A stretch of 64,000 nt of DNA from Carex sylvatica (GCA_964058845.1 CAXKVR010000202.1:1-64000), one strand, 5' to 3'. Shown: positions 1 through 11,254, counted from the first letter of the stretch. Numbers and translations are program-made. Notes: a model not told the origin generated them from the sequence alone.

Positions 1-310
1 TCAGAATTCACAATCTTCCCTGATTTTGCTCATTTTCTGCAAAACAAGAATAAAAGCGCAGCAGTACTACATTATATAGATATTCAATGTAAAAGACACG
101 ATTTGGTGGTTTAAAACACAGGTTTTGGTACAAAATTTGGTCGGTTTTATAGATCAAATAACGAGACATGCTAGCAGATAGGCTGATCCAGATAGATAGG
201 TATTAGTATCGGTGTTCGATAATAACTGATCCAGATAGGTATTAGTATTGGCGTTTGATAATAACCGATCTAGATAGGCTGATTCTAATTCCAGTTTCTC
301 CACTAGTGAA
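1..310. other. AT-rich intergenic DNA with short tandem repeat
   Basis: No gene is visible. About 183-285 holds roughly two and a half diverged copies of a unit of some 44 bases, each beginning CTGATCCAGATAG and containing GGTATTAGTAT and GATAATAAC. The rest is unremarkable AT-rich DNA. Confidence 0.5.
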
Positions 311-530
311 GCTAAATTTTACATTTTTTAGATTTTTTTTACTATTTTTTTAGATAGGTAGAAAATCACTTGATTTAAATGGTACATAATTTTCAGATCA
401 AGCGATTTTCTACCTATCTAAAAAAATAGTAAAAAAAAATTCTAAAAAATATAAAATTTGATTTGCAAAGTACATATTCATATGAAGATCATCATGTTGA
501 ACGGTTTGAATTGACCGTTAGGATTTTAAA
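311..530. repeat. Partial palindromic MITE
   Basis: Two arms, about 316-372 and 398-463, are near-perfect inverse complements (TTTTTTAGATAGGTAGAAAATC and its complement) around a short loop near 385. The outer right part (GTTGAACGGTTTGAATTGACC) resembles the outer arm of the palindromic repeats at 2938-3312 and 51214-51628. The matching outer left arm is not evident, so this copy looks truncated on the left. Confidence 0.55.
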
Positions 531-1574
531 AACTCAAATATTGATCGAGCCGTTACACAGAGATCATCTATACTACGTGTATCATATTAGCATTTCCTTA
601 AATGAGTACATAATCGCATCGGAAAGATGCTTCCAAATAGTGCAACTGTAAAGGATATTATTAATGAAATAATAAATATTCATTAATAAAATAATTCACA
701 ATTAAGGATATATATTTTCAGTTAACCCTCGATATTTCAAATACATCACAATTCACAAATATAGATTTTGGAAATATCTGATGCTTCCAAGAAGAAAAGC
801 ATTTGGTTCTGATTCGTCAAACGCTTGCTTCACTGCTTGTCTATATTTTTTTCTTTTTCTTTTTTACTTTCGTCAATATTACTTGTCAGAACTCAGAAAA
901 GAGAGAGACAGAGAGTACGTACTGTAATAATTATGCCAATTTCTGAACTCAATTTGTTCTCAATCATGTGTCAACTAACAATATTAATAAGAAAAAACAA
1001 AGTTACAACGACTCCACTTATCTCCTCAATACAAAATATAATATTTTATTCTTACAAAATTATTCTAATATTCTAATCTCACTTATATATACTCATAATT
1101 ACTCTATTATCTTAAACTCTAATGCTCTCTACGATCGGATCCGCTCTTTCGACCGCCGTCGCGCTCTGACATCCGAATCTACTCATCTGTACTCTGATCG
1201 AGATGACGTAGAGTTTTAATATTCTGAACTTCCACGATACCGCATTTTCGGATGAAATTTCTTTTTAGTATCTGAAAGTTATGATCTTTGCTCTTTGATG
1301 CTGATGAGGACATCCTCGAGCTTTTTTTATATTCTGTGGAGATTTAAGCTGTTCTCTGGCAATTCTGAATTAATGGAATGATCAGTTCCTTCTCAAATCA
1401 TATTCTTAAAATAAAAAACTTTCCAGAAACCTGTATTCTAGCTCTAACTTAAGGGAAAATCAAGAACTCCATAGTTTTTCACAAAATGTGCATATTCATG
1501 TAACATTTTCGGAAGTTGGAGACAGATTTTTTTGGCCAGCTTTCCCTTTTATTTTTTTTATTAATTTGGTACCT
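531..1574. other. Intergenic, no gene seen
   Basis: AT-rich sequence with pyrimidine-rich and GA-rich patches (about 840-930) and a somewhat GC-richer patch near 1130-1200. The short open frames here lack codon bias or recognisable domains and I do not regard them as genes. Confidence 0.5.
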
Positions 1575-1883
1575 AAACTTAAATGTAAGTCGAAACAATA
1601 AGTCACTCATCTTGTGGTACAGACTACAGACAGACAGGAGGTTTTGAATATTTAGTTTCAGTCTGGTGCTCGACAGTTCCCATAACGATATTGTAGCCAA
1701 AAGCCCAAAACTAGAGCAAACAAGAAAAAAAGTTAACATAGGAACCATGTGATCATTTAAAATGTTGTAGGTTCTTATTGCTTATTTTTTTGATGAGAAA
1801 GAGGTACTTATGAATGTGTTCATATTATCATATAGTGAATCTTAATTAAACAAGAAGAATAACAATATGCCTGCGCGCATGTA
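1575..1883 (-). other. Duplicated 3' flank of the lipase locus
   Basis: About 1580-1765 and 1830-1883 match 16469-16660 and 16898-16965, the DNA just downstream of the intact lipase gene, in the same orientation. Shared landmarks are AAATGTAAGTCGAAACAA, TTTAGTTTCAGTCTGGTGCT and AACAAGAAGAATAACAA. The duplication therefore includes the 3' flank. A transposon-like GC-rich block (16238-16468) is present only in the other copy. Confidence 0.75.
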
Positions 1884-2133
1884 ACTCATGCATGCCTTTA
1901 TATATACACACAAGCACACGCTAGCGCGTGTGTGCACACACCATTTAACTACTTTAATATCACAAGGGATGCTTATTCAGGTTTGGAACCTACGTGCACA
2001 GATGGCATTGCCTTTGGCCCTTTGCCACTTAGACATAATAATATTTTAATTTGTAGAAATTTGAACTACTGCTTTTCTTTTCCTTTATAAAAAGCAGCAT
2101 AGACAGACCAAAAAAAAAACAATATATATATAT

Positions 2134-2436
2134 TTAAACTATGGGCTCAAAAGATTGAGAGAAAGTGTCATTGTTTAGTCTCTTTTTATCAGCAGTGGCT
2201 AGCACTAAATTTCCCAGTCTAGTGCAGTTGACATAGTCTTGCGGGCAGTTAGGCGGCAATCCCGGAATGATCAATGCGAACAACCTCATAAACCTCATAA
2301 CCCAACCCTCGTTATAATCGGGACCTTTCACGAAACCGATAACAAAACTACGAATGAGCTCAAATATAGCTGCCAAGTATTTTGGTATCAGAGCCAATGG
2401 CGAGAAATAGTTCTTGTTTGGTTGGTCCCTCAGTAC
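2134..2436 (-). pseudogene. Lipase exon 5 copy (OBL1-type), broken splice acceptor
   Basis: The minus strand encodes the last exon of an oil-body-lipase-like protein, about 100 residues with landmarks QPNKNYFSPLALIPKY, KGPDYNEGW and CPQDYVNCTRLGN. It corresponds to exon 5 of the intact gene at 17217-17474 but reads on past the equivalent stop to a longer C-terminus. The acceptor that reads CAG/GTACTG in the intact gene is CTG/GTACTG here, so splicing at the ancestral site should fail. No exon 4 follows upstream on this strand; the neighbouring DNA is MITEs and then plus-strand exons. It is one arm of an inverted repeat with 9440-9737. Confidence 0.85.
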
Positions 2437-2503
2437 CAGCATGAAGATCTAATTAATTAGTATAGTCAATTTTCATTATATATGCAGCAGATATATATAT
2501 ATA

Positions 2504-2901
2504 TAGAGGTTGGCTACTATGCTTATATAAGCATATCCTCACATATGTTTATAACTCATTTTTGTGTTTCCAATGTCCAAATGGTCGATCGAAACCGTTC
2601 ATCTTGTTCTCCATATTAATATGTTCTTGGAGACCAAATTTTATATTTTTCTGAATTTGTTTACTATTTATTAAGTCACTTTGAAAATCGCTGATCCAAC
2701 GGTGGCTTAACAAAACAGTAATATCAGAAGCCACCGTTGGATCAGAAATTTTCAAATTGGCTTAATAAATAGTAAAAAAATTTAGAAAAATGTAAAATTT
2801 GGTCTCCAAGCACATTTCAATATATAGATCACATCTAACGGTTCAGATCGACCATTTGAACATTGGAAACACAAAAATGAGTTATAAGCATAGTAGCCAA
2901 C

Positions 2902-2912
<11 letters not shown>
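2504..2912. repeat. Palindromic MITE, family A
   Basis: Long inverted arms begin GAGGTTGGCTACTATGC and end GCATAGTAGCCAACCTC; the centre is near 2710, between two copies of CCACCGTTGGAT in opposite orientation. It lies directly in TA-repeat DNA on both sides. A second copy is in intron 1 of the intact lipase gene at 19595-20028. Confidence 0.85.
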
Positions 2913-2935
<23 letters not shown>

Positions 2936-2937
2936 TA

Positions 2938-3312
2938 GAGGAGGGATCCAATTATATTTTTTTTTGTGACACCGAATTACACTCTTCATTTTCAAAGTTT
3001 TCAAATTCCAAACAGTCAATCCAAATCGTTCAACGTAATGGATATGTTAAAATGTGCTTGCAGGTCAAATTTTTTATTTTTAAATTTTTTTTTACTATTT
3101 ATTAAGTATTTAATAAAATCGCTATATTCAGACCGTTACATTTTTGTATCCATCTTATAAATAGTAAAAAATTTCACAAAAATATAAAATTTGATCTGCA
3201 AGCACATTTTAACATATCCATCAAGTTGAACAGTTTGAATCGATTGTTTGAACTTTGTAAATATAGAGTATAATCCGGTGTCATCAAAAAAGAGTGTAAT
3301 TGGATCCCTCCT
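2938..3312. repeat. Palindromic MITE, family B
   Basis: Inverted arms begin GAGGAGGGATCCAATTA and end TAATTGGATCCCTCCTC, with the centre near 3125. It is embedded in TA repeats. The copy at 8978-9352 is in the opposite orientation, as expected if it belongs to the local inverted duplication of lipase DNA. The inner core (TGTGCTTGCAG, ACTATTTATTAAG) is shared with family A. Confidence 0.85.
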
Positions 3313-3387
3313 CATATATATATACATACAAAAATTGAGAAGCAAATTCCCTAATTTCTTTCTGCATATTCTCTCTTTATTTTGCAG

Positions 3388-3806
3388 ATGGAATTCTTGA
3401 AGTACTTTAATTGTTATAATGGTGAGCTTTTCTACTGAGTCCTGATCTTAGTCAATATTATTATATAATAAGAACAATAAAATTCAGGAAGCTAGGTTTA
3501 TTAGCTTTTCACTAATAATTTATACATTAACATTTTATTGTTAATGGTGATGCAAATTAATTAATACATTTCTAATTCCTTTGTAGAATTTGAAAAGGAA
3601 ACTTCCACTCAGGCTTTCATGTTCTGTGACAAGCCCGTAGATGCCAATTTGGTGGTGATAGCTTTCTGTGGTACCAAACCATTCAACACAGTCATGTGGT
3701 GCACTGATATCTACTTCTCATGGTACAAGATTAACTCAAAAAAGTTTCCCGGCGCCAAAGGAAAAATCCATGGCGGCTTCATGAAAGCCCTCGGGTTACA
3801 AAAGAA
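3388..3806 (+). pseudogene. Lipase duplicate: exon 3 and first part of exon 4
   Basis: 3388-3421 equals exon 3 of the intact gene (encodes MEFLKYFNCYN, followed by GTGAG) and 3587-3806 equals the start of exon 4, through FCGTKPF to HGGFMKALGLQK. Both retain consensus splice sites (TTTGCAG, TTTGTAG). The frame is open until a Copia element enters at 3807. Exons 1 and 2 are absent: homology to the intact locus starts about 3335, just after a MITE. The flank TSD (AAGAA, 3802-3806) recurs at 8790-8794, where exon 4 resumes. Confidence 0.9.
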
Positions 3807-4603
3807 TGTTGGACTTTATTGTTACACTAAAACAATTCAACCACATAAATAGTTTAATTCAATATGCCACTATTGATCTACCTATGTCAAAATGGCCATC
3901 ATGCAAAATTCATCAATTTTTAGGGAGCAGACGCAATACCTGATTCCATGAGTGTGTTTGCGTTAAGCTTCTCTCAAAAGCAGTTGATGAACTTGTGTGA
4001 GATAACGGCAAGAAAACTTTCGTATCGATGTAGAAGTTGAAGCGTCGACGGCCTCCTTAGTGATAGGATGAAGCCTTCCAAAGCTACAAGACTGCCCTTG
4101 TGAGATCGTGTTCACAATTCCTTAATGATTTCATCTCTCTATTCTTTAATGGGGAGAAGTAGAGAAGGCCACAGAATTGACTAGATGACAGCTAGAAAAT
4201 TCTGCAACTTTTCGTATATTCTTATGTTTTGGGGACCAACCTATTTATAGAGATGAGGAGTAGGCATATTGTCAAACCCTAATCCTAAACCGATTTTCTG
4301 GCCACATGCCAACTTTAAAAAACATGCATAAAAAAACGTGCAACTGCATCAAAATCCATGCAGCAGCTAGAGAATCGGTTTTCCTTAATTGCAAATTTCA
4401 GAATCAGTCCATCAATGATTTGACCTTTGCATAAATTATTCTACACATTTATGGACCACATCCTAATGAATATATTGATTGTCTATTTCCTTATTTAATT
4501 ACTTTAATAGACAACCATATATGACAGTAGACAATGCATAATTAGATTACATATATGCTCAATGTTGGCATTAAATTCAACGAGGTTGGTAATAAATCCA
4601 ACA
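3807..4603 (-). repeat. 3' LTR of Copia copy 1
   Basis: About 797 bp, TGTTGG...CCAACA. It matches 8031-8789 over its length with scattered differences and an extra short segment (CTTATGTTTTGGGGACCAACC, near 4220) missing from the other LTR. It carries a telomere-box-like AAACCCTAATCCTAAACC near 4275. Confidence 0.92.
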
Positions 4604-5054
4604 ATCTCCCACTTGAGCAATATGTTATGACTTTTAATTATGCATTGTGTTCCTTATGTGCGAACATTTCTTTACTGTCTTCCTTATATATTTTCAAACC
4701 AATTCGGTCCATCAACTATATCAGCAAAGGACTAAAGTGGCATTCGTCACATTTATTCGCAACTAAACCCTCAATAATCACATCACTAATACAGCTGAAT
4801 GACACGAATCATGATGTGAATGTGTAGCATAGAAATTACATGCAATTGTGATCTTACATGCCTATTTCTAACTTGGTCTCCTACTTAAATCTTGAAACTG
4901 AATTTCATAAATTAACTTAATTAGAGGTCAAACATAAACGAGAAACAGAATGTCAAAACTTCATAATATATATAACACTTGTTACATGTCACAAGTTACA
5001 TATCCAAAATTGCAATGAAAAATAGAACATTAAATTATAAATTATAGACTCCCA

Positions 5055-6198
5055 CTAAAACTTAATATCCTCAATAGAGATTACACCCATATGAGCAACA
5101 TGCTCTACAAATTTAGCCGGTGTCAATCCTTTAGTAAGAGAATCTGCTAACATAGAGTCTGTTCCTATATGTTCTATTTTCAATTCACCATTCTGTACTC
5201 TTTTCTTTACAACTAAGAACTTGATGTCGATGTACTTGGACTTCGACGAACTTCGGTTATTATTTGCGTACAGCACTGCTGAATTGTTGTCACAGAACAA
5301 TTGTAGTAGTCTCTTAATAGAATCCACCACTCGAAGTCTAGTGATAAAATTTGGTAGCCAAACACCATGATTTGATGCCTCATAGCATGCCACAAATTCT
5401 GCTGCCATGGTGGAAGATGCAACAAGGAATTGTTTCGCACTCTTCCATGAAACAGCTTCTCCGGCTAACATGTAAATGTAGTCGGATGTCGATTTCATGC
5501 TATCCTAACATCCTCCAAAATCAGAGTTGGTATAGCCAATGACATCTAGCTTCTCCGATTTCCGATACGTGAGTATATGGTATTTTGTTCGCTTCAGGTA
5601 CCTCAAGAGGCGTTGGTTTAGACTGAACTTGTCTCCCTTTGCCACAGAGATATTTTCTAGTTTATAGTCATGCATGACATATCTTGCCAAAACCTTATCG
5701 ATATAATTCATTTGAGATAATCCTAATATACCTTGGGTTCTATTCCTTAGTATTTCTATCCCTAGGACAAATGATGCATCACTAAGATATCTCATCTCAA
5801 AATTCTTCATCAGAAAGTTCTTAGTTTGTTGCAACATACTTATATCATTGCTCGCAAGCAAAATGTCATCGACATATAAAACCAGAAACACAAATTTACT
5901 CCCACAGAACTTGAGATATATACACTCATTCACAATGTTAGACTCGAATTCAAATGTGACAATCACATTGTAAAATTTGTAATACCACTGATGAGACGCC
6001 TGTTTTAGCCCATAGATTAATTTTTTTAAGTTTGCATACCATAGACTTTGCATCTCCTGATACATAGTTTTCTGGTTGCACCATATAAATTGTTTCTTCA
6101 ATATTACCATTAAGAAACGCAGTTTTAACATCCATCTGATGAAGCTCCAAATTAAAATGCTTAATCAATGCCAATTTGATCTTTAAAGAGACTTCCAA
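5055..6198 (-). pseudogene. Copia reverse transcriptase-RNase H remnant, copy 1
   Basis: On the minus strand, overlapping frames give RT pieces (QMDVKTAFLNG, then FVLYVDDILLAS-type catalytic region, then LGIEILRNRTQGILGLSQ) and an RNase H piece (AVSWKSAKQFLVASSTMAAE, then SKYIDIKFLVV and MLADSLTKG). The pieces are split by frameshifts and stops near 5500 and 6000-6100, so no complete polymerase can be made. A further scrap of pol-like frame lies at 6360-6608. Confidence 0.88.
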
Positions 6199-8030
6199 AA
6201 ATAGAGTATTGATGATTCAAATAACATATCAATCGATATGCCTTCCTTTGGGCCGACAATATTGATTATATGTAAACATAATAATCATCACTATACTTTA
6301 TGTACACATAATTTTAACAATCATTAACCTTCCTTTGTGCCGGTTAATACTTACATTCATTAAATAAAATCAAATAGAAAGTCTCTTAAATCTTTAGTGA
6401 CAAGACGAGCTTTATATTTCTTTATTGGCAGTTCTGAATTTTCTTGAGGGTTTCCAGTATTGTCTGAAACAATCTGGCCCACACCCGTCTCTGGATCTTG
6501 TTGAGTTTGAGTTTCAATAATGATTTTGTCCGTAATGGTGTTTTGAGTAAAACTCGGATCTATATCCATAAAACTTGCAACACCTAATGGAATATTTGCA
6601 TATTTCATTTTTTGAAATCAATTATTTTCTCACCCCCCACAAACTCAACATCCTCAAAAAATTTCGCATTTTTCGTCTCAAATACATTATGTTCTGTAGG
6701 ATTATAAAATTTATAAGCCCTTAAGCGCTCGGCATACCCAATAAAATAACAACTAACTATCATTTCATCCAGTTTCTTTTTGGTAGGTTTGTAAGGCCTT
6801 GCCTCAGCTGGACATCCCCATACTCACGATTTAGTCTTAATTCAGCAAATTTAAATTATAAATTATTAAATCTAGTAAATGCCATAATGCTCAAAAAATA
6901 TTTGATGATTTTTCCTTATTGTCACAACGCATTCGAATTTCACAACTAGGTAAGTTCCCAGGTAAGTCACGGATCACTAGGATTCGCTTCAAATTCTGAC
7001 TTGCCTAGGCAGAACTTGCCTTGACATTGTTACGTTCATAGTGTTGCAATTTGTCTTAATAAATCACCATATATTTTATGAGTCTTAATATCATCATAAA
7101 ACCAAAGTATCGGTTTTCATTAAGCGGCTACCTTTGGGTAACGGGTCAATTTCTTATGATACTTTGGCGCAATAATAAAGTACTGATAACCTAGAACATA
7201 CCGAACAACATGCCTTCCTTTGGGCCGACAATGTTGACATATGTGTAAAATTTTTGATCATCACTATACTTTATTATTACTCACTTGCACAAATAATTTT
7301 TGTAACTATTACCTTCCTTTGGGCCGATAATAATTACATTCATTAATTGCACCTTTATTTCCTTCATAAAATGCATTTGAATTAACCTCATCAAAAGAGG
7401 TACCTTTGGGTTCAATTAGGAATCAATTAATTCAAATCTAAATTACATATCCCTTTGCCTTTAAAAGAATGATAATTTATACTCTAATTATATAATCTAA
7501 ATGTGCAATCAAACTAACGCAAAAGGAAAAATTTAATTGCTTTGCAATAATTTGCATTTTTTTTAAAAATTTGGCTTAATCCTATAATCAAATTAAATAT
7601 TGCATACTCTGTTATGGTCTAAAAAAAAATAGCATCGGAATACCAAAATAATTTGGTTAACAGAATAGCAGCGGAATATTTGCTTTGATAATAAAATATT
7701 GACCATAATTCATTTTGGGAAATAAAATATTGATCATATATATAAGCCGAATCAAAATGGATCCAAAATATCAGAATTGTTTAATCAAATTAAATTAGTT
7801 GTTCGGATGATTAGATAAAATATTTGCTTGATTATTATAGTAATCTCCATAGTAGCAACAGAGGGGGCTGATGCCAAATTTGTATTTACCCATTTCAACA
7901 CAGTAAATAGCGTAGGAATACATAGCAAACAATTTCAAAGCAATTAAAAAATCAACAATCAATTGCTTATTCTCTAGATCAATTCTAAACAAATAATCCA
8001 AATTGGCATAGGAGTGGCTCTGATACCACT

Positions 8031-8789
8031 TGTTGGAACTTTATTATTACACTAAAATAATTCAACCACATAAACAGTTCAATTCAATATGCCACTATTG
8101 ATCTACCTATGCCAAAATTCATCAATTTTTAAGGAGCAAACGCAATACCTAATTCCATGAGTGTGTTTGCGTTAAGCTTCTCTCAAAAGCAGTTGATAAA
8201 CTTGTGTGAGACAACGGCAAGAAAACCTTCGTACCGATGTAGAGGTTGAAGCATCGACGGTCTCCTTAGTGATAGGATGAAGCCTTCCAAAGCTACAAGA
8301 CTGCGCTTGTGAGATCGTGTTCACAATTCCTTAATGATTTCACCTCTCTATTCTTTAATGGGGAGAAGTAGAGAAGGCCACAGAATTGACTAGATAACAG
8401 CTAGAAAATTCTGCAACTTTTCGTATATCCTTGTAGAGATGAGGAGTAGGCATATTGCCAAACCCTAACCCTAAACCGATTTTCTGGCCACATGCCAACT
8501 TTAAAAAACATGCATCAAAAAACGTGCAACTGCATTAAAATCCGCGTAGCAGTTAGAGAATCGGTTTTCCTTAATTGCAAATTTCAGAATCAGTCCATCA
8601 ATGATTTGATCTTTGCCTAAATTATTCTACACATTTGTGGACCACATCCTAATGAATATATTGATTGTCTATTTCCTTATTTAATCACTTTAATTGACAA
8701 CAATATATGACAGTAGACAATGCATAATTAGATTACATATATGCTCAATATTGGCATTAAATCCAACGAGGTTGATAATAAATCCAACA
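8031..8789 (-). repeat. 5' LTR of Copia copy 1
   Basis: About 759 bp, TGTTGG...CCAACA, with the tRNA primer site immediately to its left. It holds the telomere-like motif AAACCCTAACCCTAAACC near 8460. Confidence 0.92.
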
Positions 8790-8794
8790 AAGAA

Positions 8795-8946
8795 AACTGG
8801 GTGGCCAAAAGAGATAGAGAGTAGTGACAGCAAACATTTATATGCTTACTATGCCATACAAAAGCAACTAAGAGAAGTGTTGGATAAGCAAAACGAAAAT
8901 GCTAAGGGGTGTATACATTCGGACAGCAAACATTTATATGCTAAGT

Positions 8947-8948
<2 letters not shown>
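8795..8948 (+). pseudogene. Lipase duplicate: rest of exon 4, scrambled
   Basis: Exon 4 resumes exactly where the Copia element left it (TGWPKEIE...YAYYAIQKQLREVL). At about 8905 it jumps from NENAK to the later segment encoding GVYTFGQ, losing about 100 bp that contained the nucleophile motif GHSLGG. At about 8927 it jumps back and repeats some 20 bases already present at 8827-8847, then enters a CT/TA repeat like that in intron 4. The catalytic serine, aspartate and histidine segments are all gone, so this copy cannot encode a lipase. Confidence 0.88.
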
Positions 8949-8977
<29 letters not shown>

Positions 8978-9352
8978 GAGGTGGGATTCAATTACACTTT
9001 TTTTTGGTGACACCGGATTATACTCTATATTTACAAAGTTCAAACAGTCGATCCAAACTGTTCAACTTGATGGATATGTTAAAATGTGCTTGCAGATCAA
9101 ATTTTATATTTGTGAAATTTTTTACTATTTATTAAGATGGATACAAAAATGTAACGGTCTGAATATAGCGATTTTATTAAATACTTAATAAATAGTAAAA
9201 AAATTTCAAAAAATATAAAATTTGACCTGCAAGCACATTTTAACATATCCATTACGTTGAACGATTTGGATCGACTGTTTGAATTTTTTGAAAACTTTCA
9301 AAATGAAGAGTGTAATTCGGTGTCACCAAAAAAAATATAATTAGATCCCTCC
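8978..9352. repeat. Palindromic MITE, family B, second copy
   Basis: Inverse-oriented relative to 2938-3312 and nearly identical to its complement. Ends GAGGTGGGATTCAATTAC and AATTAGATCCCTCCTC. It occupies what would be intron 4 of the duplicated lipase and sits between TA repeats. Confidence 0.85.
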
Positions 9353-9439
9353 TCTATATATAGATATATATATATATATATATCTGCTGCATATATATAA
9401 TGAAAATTGACTATACTAATTAATTAGATCTTCATGCAG

Positions 9440-9737
9440 GTACTGAGGGACCAACCAAACAAGAACTATTTTTCGCCATTGGCTCTGATACCAAAATACT
9501 TGGCAATTTGAGCTCATTCGTAGTTTTTTTATCGGTTTCGTGAAAGGTCCCGATTATAACGAGGGTTGGGTTATGAGGTTTATGAGGTTGTTCGCATTGA
9601 TCATTCCGGGATTGCCGCCTAACTGCCCGCAAGACTATGTCAACTGCACTAGACTGGGAAATTTAGTGCTAGCCACTGCTGATAAAAAGAGACTAAACAA
9701 TGACACTTTCTCTCAATCTTTTGAGCCCATAGTTTAA
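9440..9737 (+). pseudogene. Lipase exon 5 copy, plus strand
   Basis: Inverse-complement copy of 2134-2436, with an intact acceptor (TTCATGCAG/GTACTG). It differs from the other arm by few bases but lacks about 5 bases near 9508, which shifts the frame between the QPNKNY segment and the KGPDYNEGW segment. The segment from GPDYNEGW onward is open to a stop at 9737. The inverted-repeat homology continues past the exon through the 3' flank to about 9985. Confidence 0.87.
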
Positions 9738-9983
9738 ATATATATATATTGTTTTTTTTTTTGGTCTGTCTATGCTGCTTTTTATAAAGGAAAAGAAAAG
9801 CAGTAGTTCAAATTTCTACAAATTAAAATATTATTATGTCTAAGTGGCAAAGGGCCAAAGGCAATGCCATCTGTGCACGTAGGTTCCAAACCTGAATAAG
9901 CATCCCTTGTGATATTAAAGTAGTTAAATGGTGTGTGCACACACGCGCTAGCGTGTGCTTGTGTGTATATATAAAGGCATGCA

Positions 9984-10029
9984 TGAGTTGGGTTATGAGG
10001 TTTATGAGGTTGTTCGCATTGATCATTCC
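9984..10029 (+). repeat. 45-bp extra copy of lipase exon 5 sequence
   Basis: Right where homology to the left arm (1884 onward) ends, a copy of about 45 bases of 9565-9609 appears (TTGGGTTATGAGG...ATCATTCCG), joined through GAG/TTGGG. It looks like a templated insertion at a rearrangement breakpoint. Confidence 0.85.
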
Positions 10030-10339
10030 GAAATTACTCTCAATCAACTTTAATTTTATTGCTCCGAATAGAAATTATATATTATTTTATATTCATTTCA
10101 GTCTTATTTGTGGTATAAATGATAATATAATATGATTTTCAATTTAATCTCTTTTTTGCTGGTGATAGTCTTACAATAACCCAATTTCATTTTTTTTTTA
10201 CTTCCATTTCTTCATTCTCTATTCTTTTCCATTCAAGACTTTAGTCCGTGAATGTAATATGCTTTTAGTCTCTGCTAAATTGGTTTTAGTCATTGTTTCA
10301 AGACAACAACAAGTCACTTTTTTGTATCTTACAGTGCAT
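10030..10339. other. Intergenic, no gene seen
   Basis: AT-rich DNA following the rearrangement breakpoint, without similarity to other parts of the window that I can see. Confidence 0.5.
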
Positions 10340-10545
10340 AGCTTAATTATCCGACAATTATCCGATCTGTATCCGTTGATTATCCGCTCCGTATCCGTAT
10401 CCGTTTAAGACGGATATGGTTTTAAATTTTGATATCCGTTTACTATCCGTATCCGTATCCGTATCCGCCCATTGAAAAACGGATACGGATATGGTATTAA
10501 CATTATCCGCTCCGAATCCGCTCCATTTACACCCCTAGATCACTT
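10340..10545. repeat. ATCCG/CGGAT-rich repeat, hAT-MITE-like
   Basis: TATCCG and its complement occur more than a dozen times, with the orientation changing near 10475 (ACGGATACGGATATGG). The right end CATTTACACCCCTA is the complement of TAGGGGTGTAAATG, a common hAT-type terminus. The left end is decayed and I could not match a target duplication, so the class is inferred. Confidence 0.5.
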
Positions 10546-11254
10546 TCTATTTCGATTAATTATATTTGCTCGTATCTTTTTATTTTTTATGAATATAAAC
10601 ACTTCACAATTTTCAATATTAATTTTTAAATAATAATATTTTCTTATTTCATTTTTTTAGTTCATTTACGTTTAAATTTTAAAATATTTATATTTAAAAT
10701 GATTATGTAATTATATCTTTCTTATAAAAATAAATAATATATATATACAAAATGAAATAAGAAAATCAAAAGAAAAAAAATTCATTTGTTGTGAATTAAA
10801 GTCATAAATGTCCAATATTTGAAAGTAAAAAACTAATTGAGATAAATGAAGGGAAAATAATATCGAAGTAAAGGAAATTACAACTAGCAACTGATAGCTC
10901 GCGTTTGAAAGTAAAAATAATACAACGTTGAGATAATCCTAATCGGAATCAGAGTTCCACTGCTTCTTTCATTTTCTCTTTTACCTGCTTTGCTTAGACT
11001 TGTCTAAGGCGCAGAGTGGGTATATAAAATGGTTGAACCTTATATCCTCCATTGTGCGTGCCGGATAGGCGCTAATGCAGGAAGGGTGAAAAGATTGCAA
11101 ACATTATGCGCACCAGAACATCTCGCTCCTCTTTCCATATTGGTGACAGGGATTGTAAAAATTCACATTTTCTTTGTTTGTACGTTGTTGGGACTTTTCA
11201 TGAAGGTTCTCATAATTTTCTTCTTTCAAAAGTTCCTCGAGATCTCTTGAGCGG
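10546..11254. other. Intergenic, no gene seen
   Basis: AT-rich up to about 10880, then more balanced composition around 10900-11250. Small open frames at 11029-11250 have no recognisable domain; they may be remnants of an expressed or mobile sequence but I cannot assign them. Confidence 0.4.

Larger units (their letters stand above)
3807..8789 (-). mobile_element. Copia LTR retrotransposon, copy 1 (degenerate)
   Basis: The element has two LTRs (3807-4603 and 8031-8789) starting TGTTGG and ending CCAACA, and is flanked by the 5-bp duplication AAGAA. It is oriented on the minus strand: a primer site complementary to initiator Met-tRNA (TGGTATCAGAGCC, about 8016-8028) abuts the right LTR and a polypurine tract (AAGTGGGAGAT, complement at 4604-4614) abuts the left LTR. 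Decayed reverse transcriptase and RNase H frames lie at 5055-6198. I find no gag or intact integrase. The 6200-8010 part is mostly non-coding and carries repeated CCTTCCTTTGGGCCGA motifs (6239, 7207, 7312; a variant near 6330). It is the same family as 27696-32740. Confidence 0.93.

Noticed and set aside
1300..1325. CTGATGAG followed by a short stem, like a hammerhead ribozyme core
   Set aside because: The required GAAA and closing stems are not present at the right distance.
8455..8480. Interstitial telomere
   Set aside because: Only about two telomere-type units, present in every LTR of this Copia family; part of the element.
8694..9188. 164-codon plus-strand frame
   Set aside because: It joins LTR end, lipase exon scrap and MITE by chance; not a gene.
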